64,000 bases of DNA, taken from Motiliproteus sp. SC1-56 (GTDB lineage: Bacteria > Pseudomonadota > Gammaproteobacteria > Pseudomonadales > Balneatricaceae). Below are positions 46,373 through 55,482 of the stretch, piece by piece; position 1 is the first letter of the stretch; the number at the start of each line of letters is the position of its first letter. The stretch covers positions 124,001 to 188,000 of the forward strand of contig NZ_JAEMGS010000009.1 in assembly GCF_017309075.1 (NCBI RefSeq), written 5' to 3'. Both the position numbers and the translations under genes were made by a program. The notes under the pieces are model-generated. The model searched no databases and had not been told where the DNA came from. It saw nothing but the letters and a program-made list of their open reading frames with translations.

Positions 46373-47590
46373 TTAAAACGAGGTCAAGTTGTTCAGTTCC
46401 AGAATGGGTAGCAGGATCGCCAACACGATGCAGAGCACGATGGCACCCATCACCAGAATCAGGGCCGGCTCGAACAGGCCCAGAATCCAGGCCACCCGGG
46501 TCTCGAACTCCGCTTCCTGGCTTTCCGCCGCCTTGTCCAGCATCTTCTCCAGTTCGCCGCTGCGCTCGCCGTTGGCGATCATGTAGATCAGAAGGGGAGG
46601 AAACGGCCCCGACTGTTCCAACGCCCGGGACAGGGAGCAGCCTTCGCGCACCAGGGTGGTAGCGTTCACCACCGCCTGCCGGAGGTGAAGATTGGTCATG
46701 GGACCGGTGGAGACCCGCAGGCTCTGCAGCAGATCGAGCCCGCTACCGACCAGAATCGCCAGGGTGCGCGAGAACTGCAGCGACTGCTGACCCAGCACGA
46801 AGGTGCGAACCAGGGGCAGGCGCAGCTGCAGGCGATGCCAGGCCTTGCGCCGGCCCGGGTCGCGCAGCCACCACCGTGCCAGCACAACGAGCACTGCCAG
46901 CACACCCAAGGCATGCAGTCCGTAATGCTGCAGGGCATCGCTGACGAAGATCAGTTGGCGGGTCAGCAGGGGCAGGGTCTGTTCGGCGTGCTCGAACTGC
47001 TCCACCACCTTGGGTACCACGTAGGTCATCAGCAGGACGATCACCCCGACCGCCACCAGGGTCAGCAACACCGGGTAGATCAGCGCCACCTGCACCTTGC
47101 TGTGGATACGCTGCAGCCGCTCACCGTGATCGGCCAGGCGGATCAGCACCTCGGCCAGGTGGCCCGACTCCTCCCCCGCCGCCACCATGGCGCGGTAAAG
47201 ATCGTTGAAGCTGCGAGGGTAGTCGGCCAGGGCCGAGGCCAGGCTCTGCCCCTCCAGAATACGCGCCCGCACCGACAGCACCGTGGTCTTGACCCGGTGA
47301 CTGTTGGTCTGACGGGTAATGGCGAAGAGCGCCTCCTCAAGCGGCATCCCCGACTCCAGCAAGGTGGCGAGCTGGCGGGTAATCAGGGCCACATCACGAC
47401 CGGACAGTGAGCGCTCAAGCCGCCAGCCACGGCTTTGCTGCTGCTTCTCGGTGCCGGTGACATTGACCTCGGTCGGCAGCAACCCCCGCTCGCGCAGGAA
47501 GGCTCGGGCCTGGCGGGGGGAATCCGCTTCGATCACTCCGGAGCGTGCTTTCCCCTGGGTGGTAAGGGCGTGGTATTTGAACGCGGCCAT
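46373..47590 (-). CDS. gspF: Type II secretion system inner membrane protein F
   Basis: 405 residues. Two repeated cytoplasmic four-helix domains (about 70-170 and 270-375) with F-x-R-x-L-A-T-L-L-E-S-G-M-P-L-E-type motifs, and three membrane helices (about 170-190, 220-240, 375-398). Platform protein of the pseudopilus assembly motor. Starts 4 bases after the gspE stop. Confidence 0.97.
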   Translation of the reverse strand: MAAFKYHALTTQGKARSGVIEADSPRQARAFLRERGLLPTEVNVTGTEKQQQSRGWRLERSLSGRDVALITRQLATLLESGMPLEEALFAITRQTNSHRVKTTVLSVRARILEGQSLASALADYPRSFNDLYRAMVAAGEESGHLAEVLIRLADHGERLQRIHSKVQVALIYPVLLTLVAVGVIVLLMTYVVPKVVEQFEHAEQTLPLLTRQLIFVSDALQHYGLHALGVLAVLVVLARWWLRDPGRRKAWHRLQLRLPLVRTFVLGQQSLQFSRTLAILVGSGLDLLQSLRVSTGPMTNLHLRQAVVNATTLVREGCSLSRALEQSGPFPPLLIYMIANGERSGELEKMLDKAAESQEAEFETRVAWILGLFEPALILVMGAIVLCIVLAILLPILELNNLTSF

Positions 47591-47593
47591 AGA

Positions 47594-49132
47594 TCAGTCG
47601 CTGCGGATGGTACGCAGCACCTCGCTCACCGACGTCACGCCCTGCCCCACCAGCCGGTGGGCCTCCTCCAGCAGCGAGCTCATTCGGGTCTGCAGGTGCT
47701 GTTGAATCTGCACTTCGCCGGCCTGCTCGTTGATCAGTTGTGCCAGGGCGCTGTCCATGACCACCAGTTCGTAGACCCCTACCCGGCCCCGGTAACCGGT
47801 GTGGTTGCAGGCCTCGCAGCCGCGCCCGTGAAAGCACTCGCTCCCTTCCAGGTGGGGGGCGCTGAGCATCTGCGCCTCTTCGGCGGTCATGGGTGCGGCC
47901 TGACGGCACTGCTTGCACAGGCGCCGCACCAGTCGCTGCGCCATCACGCCTTTGAGGCTGGAGGCTACCAGGTAGGCGTCGATACCGATGTCCCGCAGCC
48001 GGGTGATGGCCCCGGCGGCGCTGTTGGTGTGCAGGGTGGAAAGCACCAGGTGGCCGGTCATACTGGCCTGGATCGCCACTTCCGCGGTCTCGTAGTCGCG
48101 GATCTCGCCGATCATCAACACGTCCGGATCCTGGCGCAGCATCGCCCGCAGCCCCTTGGCAAAGGTCATCCCGGCACGGGTGTTGACCTGGGTCTGGCCG
48201 ACCCCGTCGATGGCGTACTCGATGGGGTCCTCGACGGTAAGGATGTTGCGCGAGCGCTGGTTAAGCATGCCGAGCCCGGCGTAGAGGGTGGTGGTTTTAC
48301 CCGAACCTGTGGGCCCGGTCACCAAGATAATGCCGTTGGGCTGCAACAGCAGCCGCCGGAACTGCTTGTGCACCTTCTCCGGCATGCCCAGATCCTCCAG
48401 GCTGAGGCGGGCGGTCTGTTTGTCGAGCAAGCGCAGCACCACCCGCTCGCCATAGCTGGAGGGCAGGGTCGAGACCCGCACATCCAGGGCCCGGCCGCCG
48501 ATACGCAAGGCGGTGCGGCCATCCTGGGGAACCCGCTTTTCAGCAATGTCCAGTTTGGCCATCACCTTGATGCGGGAGATCAGCAGCGCCGCCAGCTTGT
48601 AGTTGGGGGAAAGCACCTCGCGCAATACGCCGTCTACCCGCAGCCGCACCGAGAGGCGCTTCTCGTAGGGCTCGATGTGGATATCCGAAGCCCCTTCCTT
48701 GATCGCCTCGGTCAGCAGCGCGTTGATCAGCCGGATAATGGGGGCGTCCCCCTCGGCCACCAGCAGATCCTCGTTCTCCGGCAGCTCCTCCACCAGCTTG
48801 AACAGATCCACCTCATCGCCGATCTGCTCCATCAGCTCCATGTTGGCCTGGCTGCTCTGCTGGTAGAGCTCGCCCAGGCGCAGCTCCAGCTGCTCGGGAC
48901 TTACCTGCTCGAGCAGGAGCTCTGCTCCCAAAAAGCGCCGTGCCTCGATCAGCGCCGCCAGGGGTGTCTCCGCGGTATGAAAGCAGCGCTGCGGCCCCTC
49001 TCCCGGCTCCACCACCAGCCGGTGCCGGTTAGCAAAGGCGAAGGGCAGCTGGCGGGGTGCTGCATTCACCGGCTCCTCTTCTGCCAGCACCGTTTCCGCC
49101 AGCGCCGGATCTGCGATCTGCGACTGCTCCAT
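47594..49132 (-). CDS. gspE: Type II secretion system ATPase E
   Basis: 512 residues. N1E/N2E domains that bind GspL, then the ATPase: Walker A G-P-T-G-S-G-K-T-T-T-L-Y, Asp box E-D-P-I-E-Y, Walker B L-R-Q-D-P-D-V-L-M-I-G-E-I-R-D, His box. The zinc motif with C-K-Q-C and C-E-A-C, 31 or so residues apart, is intact. Hexameric motor in the cytoplasm. AGGAG before the ATG. Confidence 0.98.
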   Translation of the reverse strand: MEQSQIADPALAETVLAEEEPVNAAPRQLPFAFANRHRLVVEPGEGPQRCFHTAETPLAALIEARRFLGAELLLEQVSPEQLELRLGELYQQSSQANMELMEQIGDEVDLFKLVEELPENEDLLVAEGDAPIIRLINALLTEAIKEGASDIHIEPYEKRLSVRLRVDGVLREVLSPNYKLAALLISRIKVMAKLDIAEKRVPQDGRTALRIGGRALDVRVSTLPSSYGERVVLRLLDKQTARLSLEDLGMPEKVHKQFRRLLLQPNGIILVTGPTGSGKTTTLYAGLGMLNQRSRNILTVEDPIEYAIDGVGQTQVNTRAGMTFAKGLRAMLRQDPDVLMIGEIRDYETAEVAIQASMTGHLVLSTLHTNSAAGAITRLRDIGIDAYLVASSLKGVMAQRLVRRLCKQCRQAAPMTAEEAQMLSAPHLEGSECFHGRGCEACNHTGYRGRVGVYELVVMDSALAQLINEQAGEVQIQQHLQTRMSSLLEEAHRLVGQGVTSVSEVLRTIRSD

Positions 49133-49138
49133 AAGGGC

Positions 49139-51130
49139 CTACTCCTGGGGCGGCATCAGGTGCAGGGAGGTCGGCCCCATCCCGGTCCACTCGGGTAGCT
49201 GGGCGGGGTTGTCCTCCGTAAACAGCTCGATCTTGCGCTGCCCGTCCATCAGCTGGCGAGCGCGTATAAAGCCGTACTTGCTGCCGCTGACCTGGGCCAC
49301 GCTCTGGGCGTCGCGGAGAATCGAGGGGCGAATAAAGACCATCAGATTGCGACGGGCGATGCGGCTGGAGTCGGAGCGGAACAACCTGCCCAGCACGGGA
49401 ATGCTGCCCAGCCCCGGCACCTTGCTGGTTGATTCCTGGACATCGTCGTCGATCAGCCCACCGAGGACGATGGTGGCGTTGTCATCCACCATCACCGAAG
49501 TTTTGATCTCCCGCTTGTCGAGGATGATATCCGCGGCCGTGACCCCGGACAGGGAGGAGACCTCCTGCTCAATTTTGAGCTGCACCGCCGAGCCCTCATT
49601 CACCTGGGGCGTCACCTTCAGCTTGATACCGATATCCTGACGGTTGATGGTCTGAAAGGGGTTGCTGTTGTTGTCGCCCACGGTCTGGCCGGTGACGATA
49701 GGCACCTCGCTGCCCACCAGGATCGAGGCCTCCTGATTGTCCATGGTCACCAGGCTCGGGGTGGAGAGGATATTGGAGTCGCGGTCGTTCTGCAGCGCCT
49801 TGATCAGCATGGCGAAATCCAGCCCCTTGCCGTCGATCTGGCCGACCCCCAGGCTCAGGCCTTCAACGCCCGCCAGAATGCCCGCCAAGGTATCCTCGCT
49901 GCCGGTCAGCGCCGCGCCCGCCACCGCGTTGATACCGTTGCCGAGGTTGTTGAAATTGCTACCGGCCAGGGGCACGCTGGAGTCGCCGTCACGATCCAGG
50001 AACAGCCACTGAACGCCCAGCTCCTTGGCCCGGGCATCGGACATCTCGACGATCACCGCCTCCACCAGCACCTGGGCGCGACGGATGTCGAGCTGCTCGA
50101 TGATCTGGTTGAGGCTGCGGATTATCTGCGGGCTGCCCGACATCACGATGCTGTTGGTCGGCTCGTGGGCCTTGATGTGGATGATCGGCGGCGGCGTTCC
50201 CGCCGGCGCGCTGTCGGGCTTTTCGGCATCGATAATGGACGAGCCGATACTCTCGAGTACCGACACCAACTCCCCGGCCTTGGCGTACTTGAGGTAATGA
50301 ACCCGGGTGTTGTTATCTGTCTGGATGGCGCTGTCGAGCTCGCGAATCACGCTCAGCAGGTAGTCCCGGGTGGTCCCATCGGCTCGGATGACCAGGCTGT
50401 TGGTGCGTTTGTCAGCGGTGATAGTGGGTAACGCACCGCGGTTCTCTCCCTGAGTCTGCTCGCGCAGCAGGGTGGTGAGGGTCTGACTCAGGTCCTGGGC
50501 CGAAGCGTTCTTCAGCCGCACCACCTCGGTCTCCTTGCTGTCCGTGGTGTCTACCCGGTTGATAATGTCCAGCAAGCGCCGAACGTTGGACTCGCGATCA
50601 GTGATCAGGATCACGTTGGAGGCGGGGTAAGGGGCGATGATGCCGGTCTTGTTGTCCACCAGGGGACGCAGAATCGCCACCAGCGCCGCCACGTCCACGT
50701 TGTTCACCTGCACCACGCGGGTGACCACGTTCTCGCTTTCCCGGGGATCGGCGTTGCCGGCCCCCTGCACTTCCACCCCCTCGAGCTTGACCGCCTGCTG
50801 GGGAATCACCTTGAGGATGTTGTCCCCCACGTCCACCACGGCGAACCCGCTGACGCCCAACTGCACCAGGAAAATCTCGTAGAGCTCCTCCTGGGTGACC
50901 GAACGCGGGCTGCGAATGGTGATCTTGCCCTTTACACGCGGGTCGATGACGATGGTTTTGCCGGTCAACTCACCGATGGTGGCGATAAACTCGGACAGGT
51001 CCGTATCGCGCATATCAAGGCTGTAATCCTCGGAACTGCTGGCCGGCAGCGCCGTTACCGTCAGCGCCAAAGCCAGCGCCAGTGCCTCTATCAGCCGGTT
51101 TCTCTGTCTCAAACGTTTGCCCTTCCACAC
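49139..51130 (-). CDS. gspD: Type II secretion system secretin D
   Basis: 663 residues from GTG at 51130. A TTG at 51112 with GGAAGGG 7 bases upstream is a good alternative start and would give a cleaner signal peptide (R-Q-R-N-R-L-I-E-A-L-A-L-A-L-A-L). Domains N0 to N3 (about 35-330) then the secretin barrel with V-P-I-V-T-G-Q-T and L-G-G-L-I-D-D-D-V-Q-E-S. Forms the outer-membrane channel. No clear extra C-terminal S-domain for a GspS-type pilotin. Confidence 0.96.
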   Translation of the reverse strand: MWKGKRLRQRNRLIEALALALALTVTALPASSSEDYSLDMRDTDLSEFIATIGELTGKTIVIDPRVKGKITIRSPRSVTQEELYEIFLVQLGVSGFAVVDVGDNILKVIPQQAVKLEGVEVQGAGNADPRESENVVTRVVQVNNVDVAALVAILRPLVDNKTGIIAPYPASNVILITDRESNVRRLLDIINRVDTTDSKETEVVRLKNASAQDLSQTLTTLLREQTQGENRGALPTITADKRTNSLVIRADGTTRDYLLSVIRELDSAIQTDNNTRVHYLKYAKAGELVSVLESIGSSIIDAEKPDSAPAGTPPPIIHIKAHEPTNSIVMSGSPQIIRSLNQIIEQLDIRRAQVLVEAVIVEMSDARAKELGVQWLFLDRDGDSSVPLAGSNFNNLGNGINAVAGAALTGSEDTLAGILAGVEGLSLGVGQIDGKGLDFAMLIKALQNDRDSNILSTPSLVTMDNQEASILVGSEVPIVTGQTVGDNNSNPFQTINRQDIGIKLKVTPQVNEGSAVQLKIEQEVSSLSGVTAADIILDKREIKTSVMVDDNATIVLGGLIDDDVQESTSKVPGLGSIPVLGRLFRSDSSRIARRNLMVFIRPSILRDAQSVAQVSGSKYGFIRARQLMDGQRKIELFTEDNPAQLPEWTGMGPTSLHLMPPQE

Positions 51131-51274
51131 GTCCGCCCGCCCAAAGGCCGGCGCGATTAACGATATTTCTGCTCTAGGTTATTGTTATAGCGAGGGAAGT
51201 CGATTCCCTTCTCCCTTATCGGGTTTATCCTAACCGCAGCCAACCCTATTTACCAACCGCCACAGGCAGTGGCC

Positions 51275-52021
51275 TCAACGCTCCTCACTCAAGGCCGTCG
51301 CAGCAGACCTCGCTTGTTCAATCTGTGCCGTGGAGGAGGCCATTCCCTCCAGCCCCAGCGCCAGGTAGGCGCGGCTCATAATCGAAAGTGCTTCGCCCAC
51401 GGCCGCCGCCTTCGGGTACTGCTCGATCAGGTAGCGGGCCCGGTTCAGTGCCGCGTCGGGCCGCTCTGCCGCCAGGTGCGCACGGGCTGCCTCAAGCTCG
51501 CGGCCTGCCAGCAAGGCGACCGTGGCCGCGTGCAGCTGGCTCCCCTGCTCAGCGAACGCGCTGGCTGGAAAGCGTTGCTGTAGCTGCCCGAGAGTCTGAA
51601 GCGCCTCTACGGTCTGGTGGTGCGCAGGCGCCGGCGTGTGGGCCAGCAGCGCCCTGGCTTTCAGGTAGAGGGCGTAATCCATCCGGTCATGTGCCTCGCC
51701 CCGGGCGATAACCTGCCGTACCAGCGCCAGGGCAGCCGGTGCGCGCCCCGACTCCAATTCGCAATACGCCAGCGCAAGCATGCCCCGTGCCCCGTAATCG
51801 CTCTCGGGATAGGCCTTCACCAGCGCCAGCAGCGGCGGTGTCGCCTGCTGACAGGCTTGCGCATCCACATGGGCCATCGCCCGGCGGTATAGACGCTCGG
51901 GATCAGCCTCGGGCGCTTCGGGCGCCGCCGGTTGAGGCGCCAAGGGTGCACATCCGGCAGCGAGCAGCAGCGCCACCAACAGCAGAGAGGTCACGCCATC
52001 ACGGGGTAATGGCGCTACCAT
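51275..52021 (-). CDS. TPR-like lipoprotein inside the gsp operon
   Basis: 248 residues. Lipobox L-L-L-A-A-G-C with the lipidated Cys at about 24, then several helical repeats of TPR/BamD style (P-E-R-L-Y-R-R-A-M-A-H-V, A-Y-P-E-S-D-Y-G-A-R-G-M-L-A-L-A-Y-C, L-Q-Q-R-F-P-A-S-A-F-A-E-Q-G). Its start overlaps the gspN stop by 7 bases and it precedes gspD. Not a standard Gsp protein. The architecture resembles PilF/PilW, the TPR lipoprotein pilotin of type IV pili, so a role in moving GspD to the outer membrane is a reasonable guess. Confidence 0.82.
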   Translation of the reverse strand: MVAPLPRDGVTSLLLVALLLAAGCAPLAPQPAAPEAPEADPERLYRRAMAHVDAQACQQATPPLLALVKAYPESDYGARGMLALAYCELESGRAPAALALVRQVIARGEAHDRMDYALYLKARALLAHTPAPAHHQTVEALQTLGQLQQRFPASAFAEQGSQLHAATVALLAGRELEAARAHLAAERPDAALNRARYLIEQYPKAAAVGEALSIMSRAYLALGLEGMASSTAQIEQARSAATALSEER

Positions 52022-52785
52022 GCCAAGCGCCCCTGGCGCTGCAACCGCAGGGAGCCGTCGCGAGAGGCAAACCCGAGATCGAGAAACAGCGCATTCAACG
52101 CCTCAGTCTGGGGCTTGGCCTCAACCTCCAGCTGGTAGCGCCCGTCGGCGGTCAGGGAAAACTGCCCGGAGAGGCCGGCTTCCGCCCTTCCTGCCGTGAA
52201 AACACCTGTCAATCGCCGCTCGCGGCAACTCAACGCCAGTTGTACACCCTGCAGCGGATTTAGCCTGGAAGCCAGCATCCCCTGCCAGTCATCAATCAAC
52301 AGCCGCCCCTCCTGGAGCCCTTCGCACCCCTCAGAACCCCAGGCAAAACCATTGACCAGTCCGTTGAGCTGCACATCCAGCATCAGGGGCATGCCGTTGA
52401 TGTTGTCGATCAGCTCGCCCAGGCGCCCGTCGATACGCACCTGGTCCAGATACAGGTTACCGTCGGCGCCCAAGCCGGCCTGGCCCTGGATCACGTCCTG
52501 CCCCACCTCAAGCTCATAACCCAGCCGGCCACGCAGCAAGGCCTGCGGGCTGAAATCCCATGTCAGCCCCTGTACGCCCCTGAAACTCTCACCCGCTGCC
52601 AACTGCCCATGCCACAGCGAGCCCTGGGCCGCGGGCAGCGAAAGGGCCGTGCGATCTTCAATCCAGGAGAAAACCAGCGACGCCGGCACCAGCACCACCA
52701 GCGCCAGCAAATAAAGAAGAACAAACCCCAGCAGCAACTTGCGCCAGGACGGTTCCCGCTCGGTCACGGACAGCTCAGAGCTCAA
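52015..52785 (-). CDS. gspN: Type II secretion system protein N
   Basis: 256 residues. One N-terminal helix (about 15-36, L-L-L-G-F-V-L-L-Y-L-L-A-L-V-V-L-V-P-A) and a periplasmic beta-rich domain with the GspN-type start S-L-P-A-A-Q-G-S-L-W-H-G. Present in only some systems, function unclear. Placed directly after gspC (11-base overlap), whereas in many species gspN follows gspM at the end. Confidence 0.9.
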   Translation of the reverse strand: MSSELSVTEREPSWRKLLLGFVLLYLLALVVLVPASLVFSWIEDRTALSLPAAQGSLWHGQLAAGESFRGVQGLTWDFSPQALLRGRLGYELEVGQDVIQGQAGLGADGNLYLDQVRIDGRLGELIDNINGMPLMLDVQLNGLVNGFAWGSEGCEGLQEGRLLIDDWQGMLASRLNPLQGVQLALSCRERRLTGVFTAGRAEAGLSGQFSLTADGRYQLEVEAKPQTEALNALFLDLGFASRDGSLRLQRQGRLAW

Positions 52786-53719
52786 CTTCTATCTCCTGCA
52801 CTTCGTCCCCGCGCTTGATACCCACCTGGATCCGCTGCTCCGAGCGTACCAGCTCCATCAGCTGGGGCACGTTGCCCGGGTTGGTAATGTCTACGCCGCC
52901 CACATGGGTGATCACGTCGCCGGTTCGAAGCCCGAGCCGGTGAAACAGTTGCGGCTCGCGCCCGGGCTGAAGCTGGTAGCCGTCGAAACGGCCGTTCTCG
53001 GCGTGGGGCCGCAACTGGACAAAGCGCCCGAAAGAGAGAGGATCGCTGACCACGCGCTCGCGAAAGTCCCCCAGCACCCGCCGAATATCGGGCTCGTTGA
53101 GGTCGATGCGCTGAGGAAGTGCGCCACTGGACTGAGGCTGGGGTGCCGCCACCACACCTTGACCGGGTGGTGACGGGCGTCGATTGGCCTCGAGCTCGAC
53201 GTACTGGCGGGTACCGTTAACATCCAGCACCACCCGATCGGCCAGGATTTCCACCAGGCGGGCGTTGGGATCAATGCTCAGGGTATCGCCAACCGCGTAG
53301 GCGCGCTGACGGTTGCGTTCAGCCAGGATGGCCACCGAGGAGCCGGCCTCAGGGCCTTTCACAACCCCCAGCAGGCGTACCGCCAGCCGGCTCTTAACCT
53401 CGGGTTTGGGCGCCGCGGCCACAGGCTTGGGTTTGACCTCTTCACTGCCGAAGAACGCCGCCTGTTCCAGGCGGGCCAGATCGACGCGGGACTCAGCCTG
53501 AGTCGGCAGGGATACCGGTGTTGACGTAGTCGCCGCCGACAGCGTCCGGGGCTGATAAAGATCCCAGGTTAAATCAGCGGCGCTTACCGCCACCAACAGC
53601 AGTAACGACCAGGTCATCAAAATCCGTATACGTACCATGCCCATCCGTTGCCTAATACACCTATGGCGACCGGCTGCCATTTTATGCGTTTCTGACGTTT
53701 GCGACAGCAGGTCCGGCAA
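52775..53719 (-). CDS. gspC: Type II secretion system protein C
   Basis: Up to 314 residues; starts at 53719, 53680 or 53644 are all in frame. The last (M-G-M-V-R-I-R-I-L) is the most natural, directly before the membrane helix M-T-W-S-L-L-L-L-V-A-V-S-A. HR domain at about 105-175 (L-A-V-R-L-L-G-V-V-K-G) contacts the secretin, and a PDZ domain fills the C-terminus (R-T-G-D-V-I-T-H-V-G-G-V-D-I-T). First gene of the operon. Confidence 0.94.
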   Translation of the reverse strand: MPDLLSQTSETHKMAAGRHRCIRQRMGMVRIRILMTWSLLLLVAVSAADLTWDLYQPRTLSAATTSTPVSLPTQAESRVDLARLEQAAFFGSEEVKPKPVAAAPKPEVKSRLAVRLLGVVKGPEAGSSVAILAERNRQRAYAVGDTLSIDPNARLVEILADRVVLDVNGTRQYVELEANRRPSPPGQGVVAAPQPQSSGALPQRIDLNEPDIRRVLGDFRERVVSDPLSFGRFVQLRPHAENGRFDGYQLQPGREPQLFHRLGLRTGDVITHVGGVDITNPGNVPQLMELVRSEQRIQVGIKRGDEVQEIEVEL

Positions 53720-54075
53720 TCATCATACCACCGGAATCTTCAAGACGCTCGCAAGCGCTTGATTCAAACATCGGCATACTACCAGCCACCGCCAAAAACA
53801 CCTTAAAACGATTTATCTCAATTAGTTGCTAAACTCCCACGGGCTGAAAACAGAGGAGGATCCAGCAGCCGTGCTGACGTATTTTGCAGCCCTGGGCGCC
53901 CCCAACGCCCAGGGCCTTTTTATCAATACTCGATACGGGCCGCTCCTCCACGCAAGCAACGGCGCGGCCTAAGCTTGCGGCAAAAAAGCACCGGGGCAGG
54001 GTAATACAGTCACCCTGCCCCAGCTGTTCGCCTGTTTCACGCAGCCCCTGCCTCTATGGAAGGGGCCGTGAGCAC
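53720..54075. other. Intergenic region between gspC and the DUF5666 gene
   Basis: Left part is AT-rich and must hold the gsp operon promoter (transcribed leftward). On the plus strand, GAGGAGG at 53852-53858 precedes a 33-codon frame GTG 53871 to TAA 53972 that contains a terminator-like hairpin. No promoter is certain and the peptide matches no family I know, so this is either a short divergent RNA or chance. Confidence 0.35.
53889..53921 (+). terminator. Terminator-like hairpin divergent from gspC
   Basis: Perfect 10-bp stem GCCCTGGGCG / CGCCCAGGGC, 7-base loop, followed by CTTTTTA. It points away from gspC, where no plus-strand gene is known. Confidence 0.65.
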
Positions 54076-55482
54076 TCAGTCTTCGTTCTCGATCTCCAGG
54101 TCAGCCCCAAAAAGAATGTTGTCGAGGCCATCGTAAAGGCCACCTTCAGCATCCACTTCGGCACCTTCTGTCAACCGCTCCATAAACGCCTGAGAATCTG
54201 ACAAGTGATCGGTATCGATCGTGACCCCCAGCAGCTCAAACGTATTCGCGACCCGGTCGATGTTCTCAACCGGCCCACGCAGACGAACCGCATCGTCGCT
54301 GCGGTCGCCCAACTCGCTGGCGTAGAGGGTACCGTCACTGTCCACGAAGCCGCGCACCCGTACACCCGGCCTATCGAACGCAGCATCCCTTTCAGTCTGG
54401 GCGGTCAGCTGAATCTCGATGCCGAGTATGGTCACGCTATCGGTATCACTTGCATCCAGCGCCCCCTCAATGCGAAAGCGCGTTTCCCGGAAACGGATTC
54501 GAGTGGCCGCCAGTACACCGGTGCCGGTATTAAAGGCCCCTTTGGCGTCCAGCTTGACCCCCACCACCAGATCCTCGGCAGTGCCGCCTTCGTAACTGGT
54601 GCTGGCGCTGCGGGTCACCTGCTGATCCCCGATGGTAAAAGCGCTGTTTGGATCATTGGGGTCGGTCACGGCAGTGACAAAGCCCTCGAACTCGCCCTGG
54701 ATGGTGCCGGTTACATTCGCCGGGGCGTTAAGGACGTCGGGCTTGCACTCCACTTTCGAGGCCGCGAGGGTATCGCCAGGACTGAAGCCTGACGACTTGG
54801 GCGCCTTCACTTCGACCCGCAGGCGATTCGCCAGACCACCGTCGCAGTCTTCGACGGTCGCGCCGCTGAAGTCCACTATCTGGTTAGCATCGGCGGTACC
54901 GATTTTAAATGTGGAAGCAGTTGGGTCTAGTTCTCTAACCTCACCCATCAGCTTCCATTCAGTCAGCTGACGAGCCTTGTCTTCCAAGCGGCTCACCTGA
55001 ATCACGCCTGCATCATCGCGACGCCCGGACACTTCCAGCTCGTCTAGCTCTTGTACCAAGCTCAAATCTACATTAACAAGTACCGTACCACCTGTAATAA
55101 CAAGGGGCTGCCCGAGGACCTCAAGCGGGCTTGTAGATGTCACCGGGCCCTTGATTTCATGAACCACCTGAATTCGGGTGGCGTCCCCGATAGCGAAGTC
55201 GTCATCGGCGTTCTCGACCTCCACCTCCACTACCATGCCCAACCCAAGGTCTTGCTGGACCAAAGGCGTAGGATCATCGTCAATCCGAATTTCCGCATTC
55301 TCGGTCTCAAACTCGCCACGCCCGTTGAGAATGATACTGCCGAAGCCGGTAATGGTGCCCGAGCCGGTCCCGGAGATACCGCCGCTGGCGAGGCTGCTGC
55401 CACCGCCACCTCCACCCCCGCCACAGGCCAGCAACGCGGCCCCCATCGCCAGGGTGATGCCGGATTTCATCAGTAAGTTCAT
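54076..55482 (-). CDS. DUF5666 repeat lipoprotein
   Basis: 468 residues. Lipobox A-L-L-A-C at about 16-20 followed by eight Gly and Ser, then repeated beta-rich DUF5666 modules (for example I-T-G-F-G-S-I-I-L-N-G near 45-55, G-P-V-E-N-I-D and F-E-L-L-G-V-T-I-D near 425-440). Surface or periplasmic lipoprotein of unknown role, possibly binding. It overlaps the upstream DUF6502 gene by 4 bases (ATGA), so the two form an operon; this pairing is common. Confidence 0.85.
   Translation of the reverse strand: MNLLMKSGITLAMGAALLACGGGGGGGGSSLASGGISGTGSGTITGFGSIILNGRGEFETENAEIRIDDDPTPLVQQDLGLGMVVEVEVENADDDFAIGDATRIQVVHEIKGPVTSTSPLEVLGQPLVITGGTVLVNVDLSLVQELDELEVSGRRDDAGVIQVSRLEDKARQLTEWKLMGEVRELDPTASTFKIGTADANQIVDFSGATVEDCDGGLANRLRVEVKAPKSSGFSPGDTLAASKVECKPDVLNAPANVTGTIQGEFEGFVTAVTDPNDPNSAFTIGDQQVTRSASTSYEGGTAEDLVVGVKLDAKGAFNTGTGVLAATRIRFRETRFRIEGALDASDTDSVTILGIEIQLTAQTERDAAFDRPGVRVRGFVDSDGTLYASELGDRSDDAVRLRGPVENIDRVANTFELLGVTIDTDHLSDSQAFMERLTEGAEVDAEGGLYDGLDNILFGADLEIENED

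Noticed and set aside
47435-49198. Long plus-strand frame opposite gspE
   Set aside because: Shadow of gspE, whose Walker and zinc motifs are intact on the minus strand.
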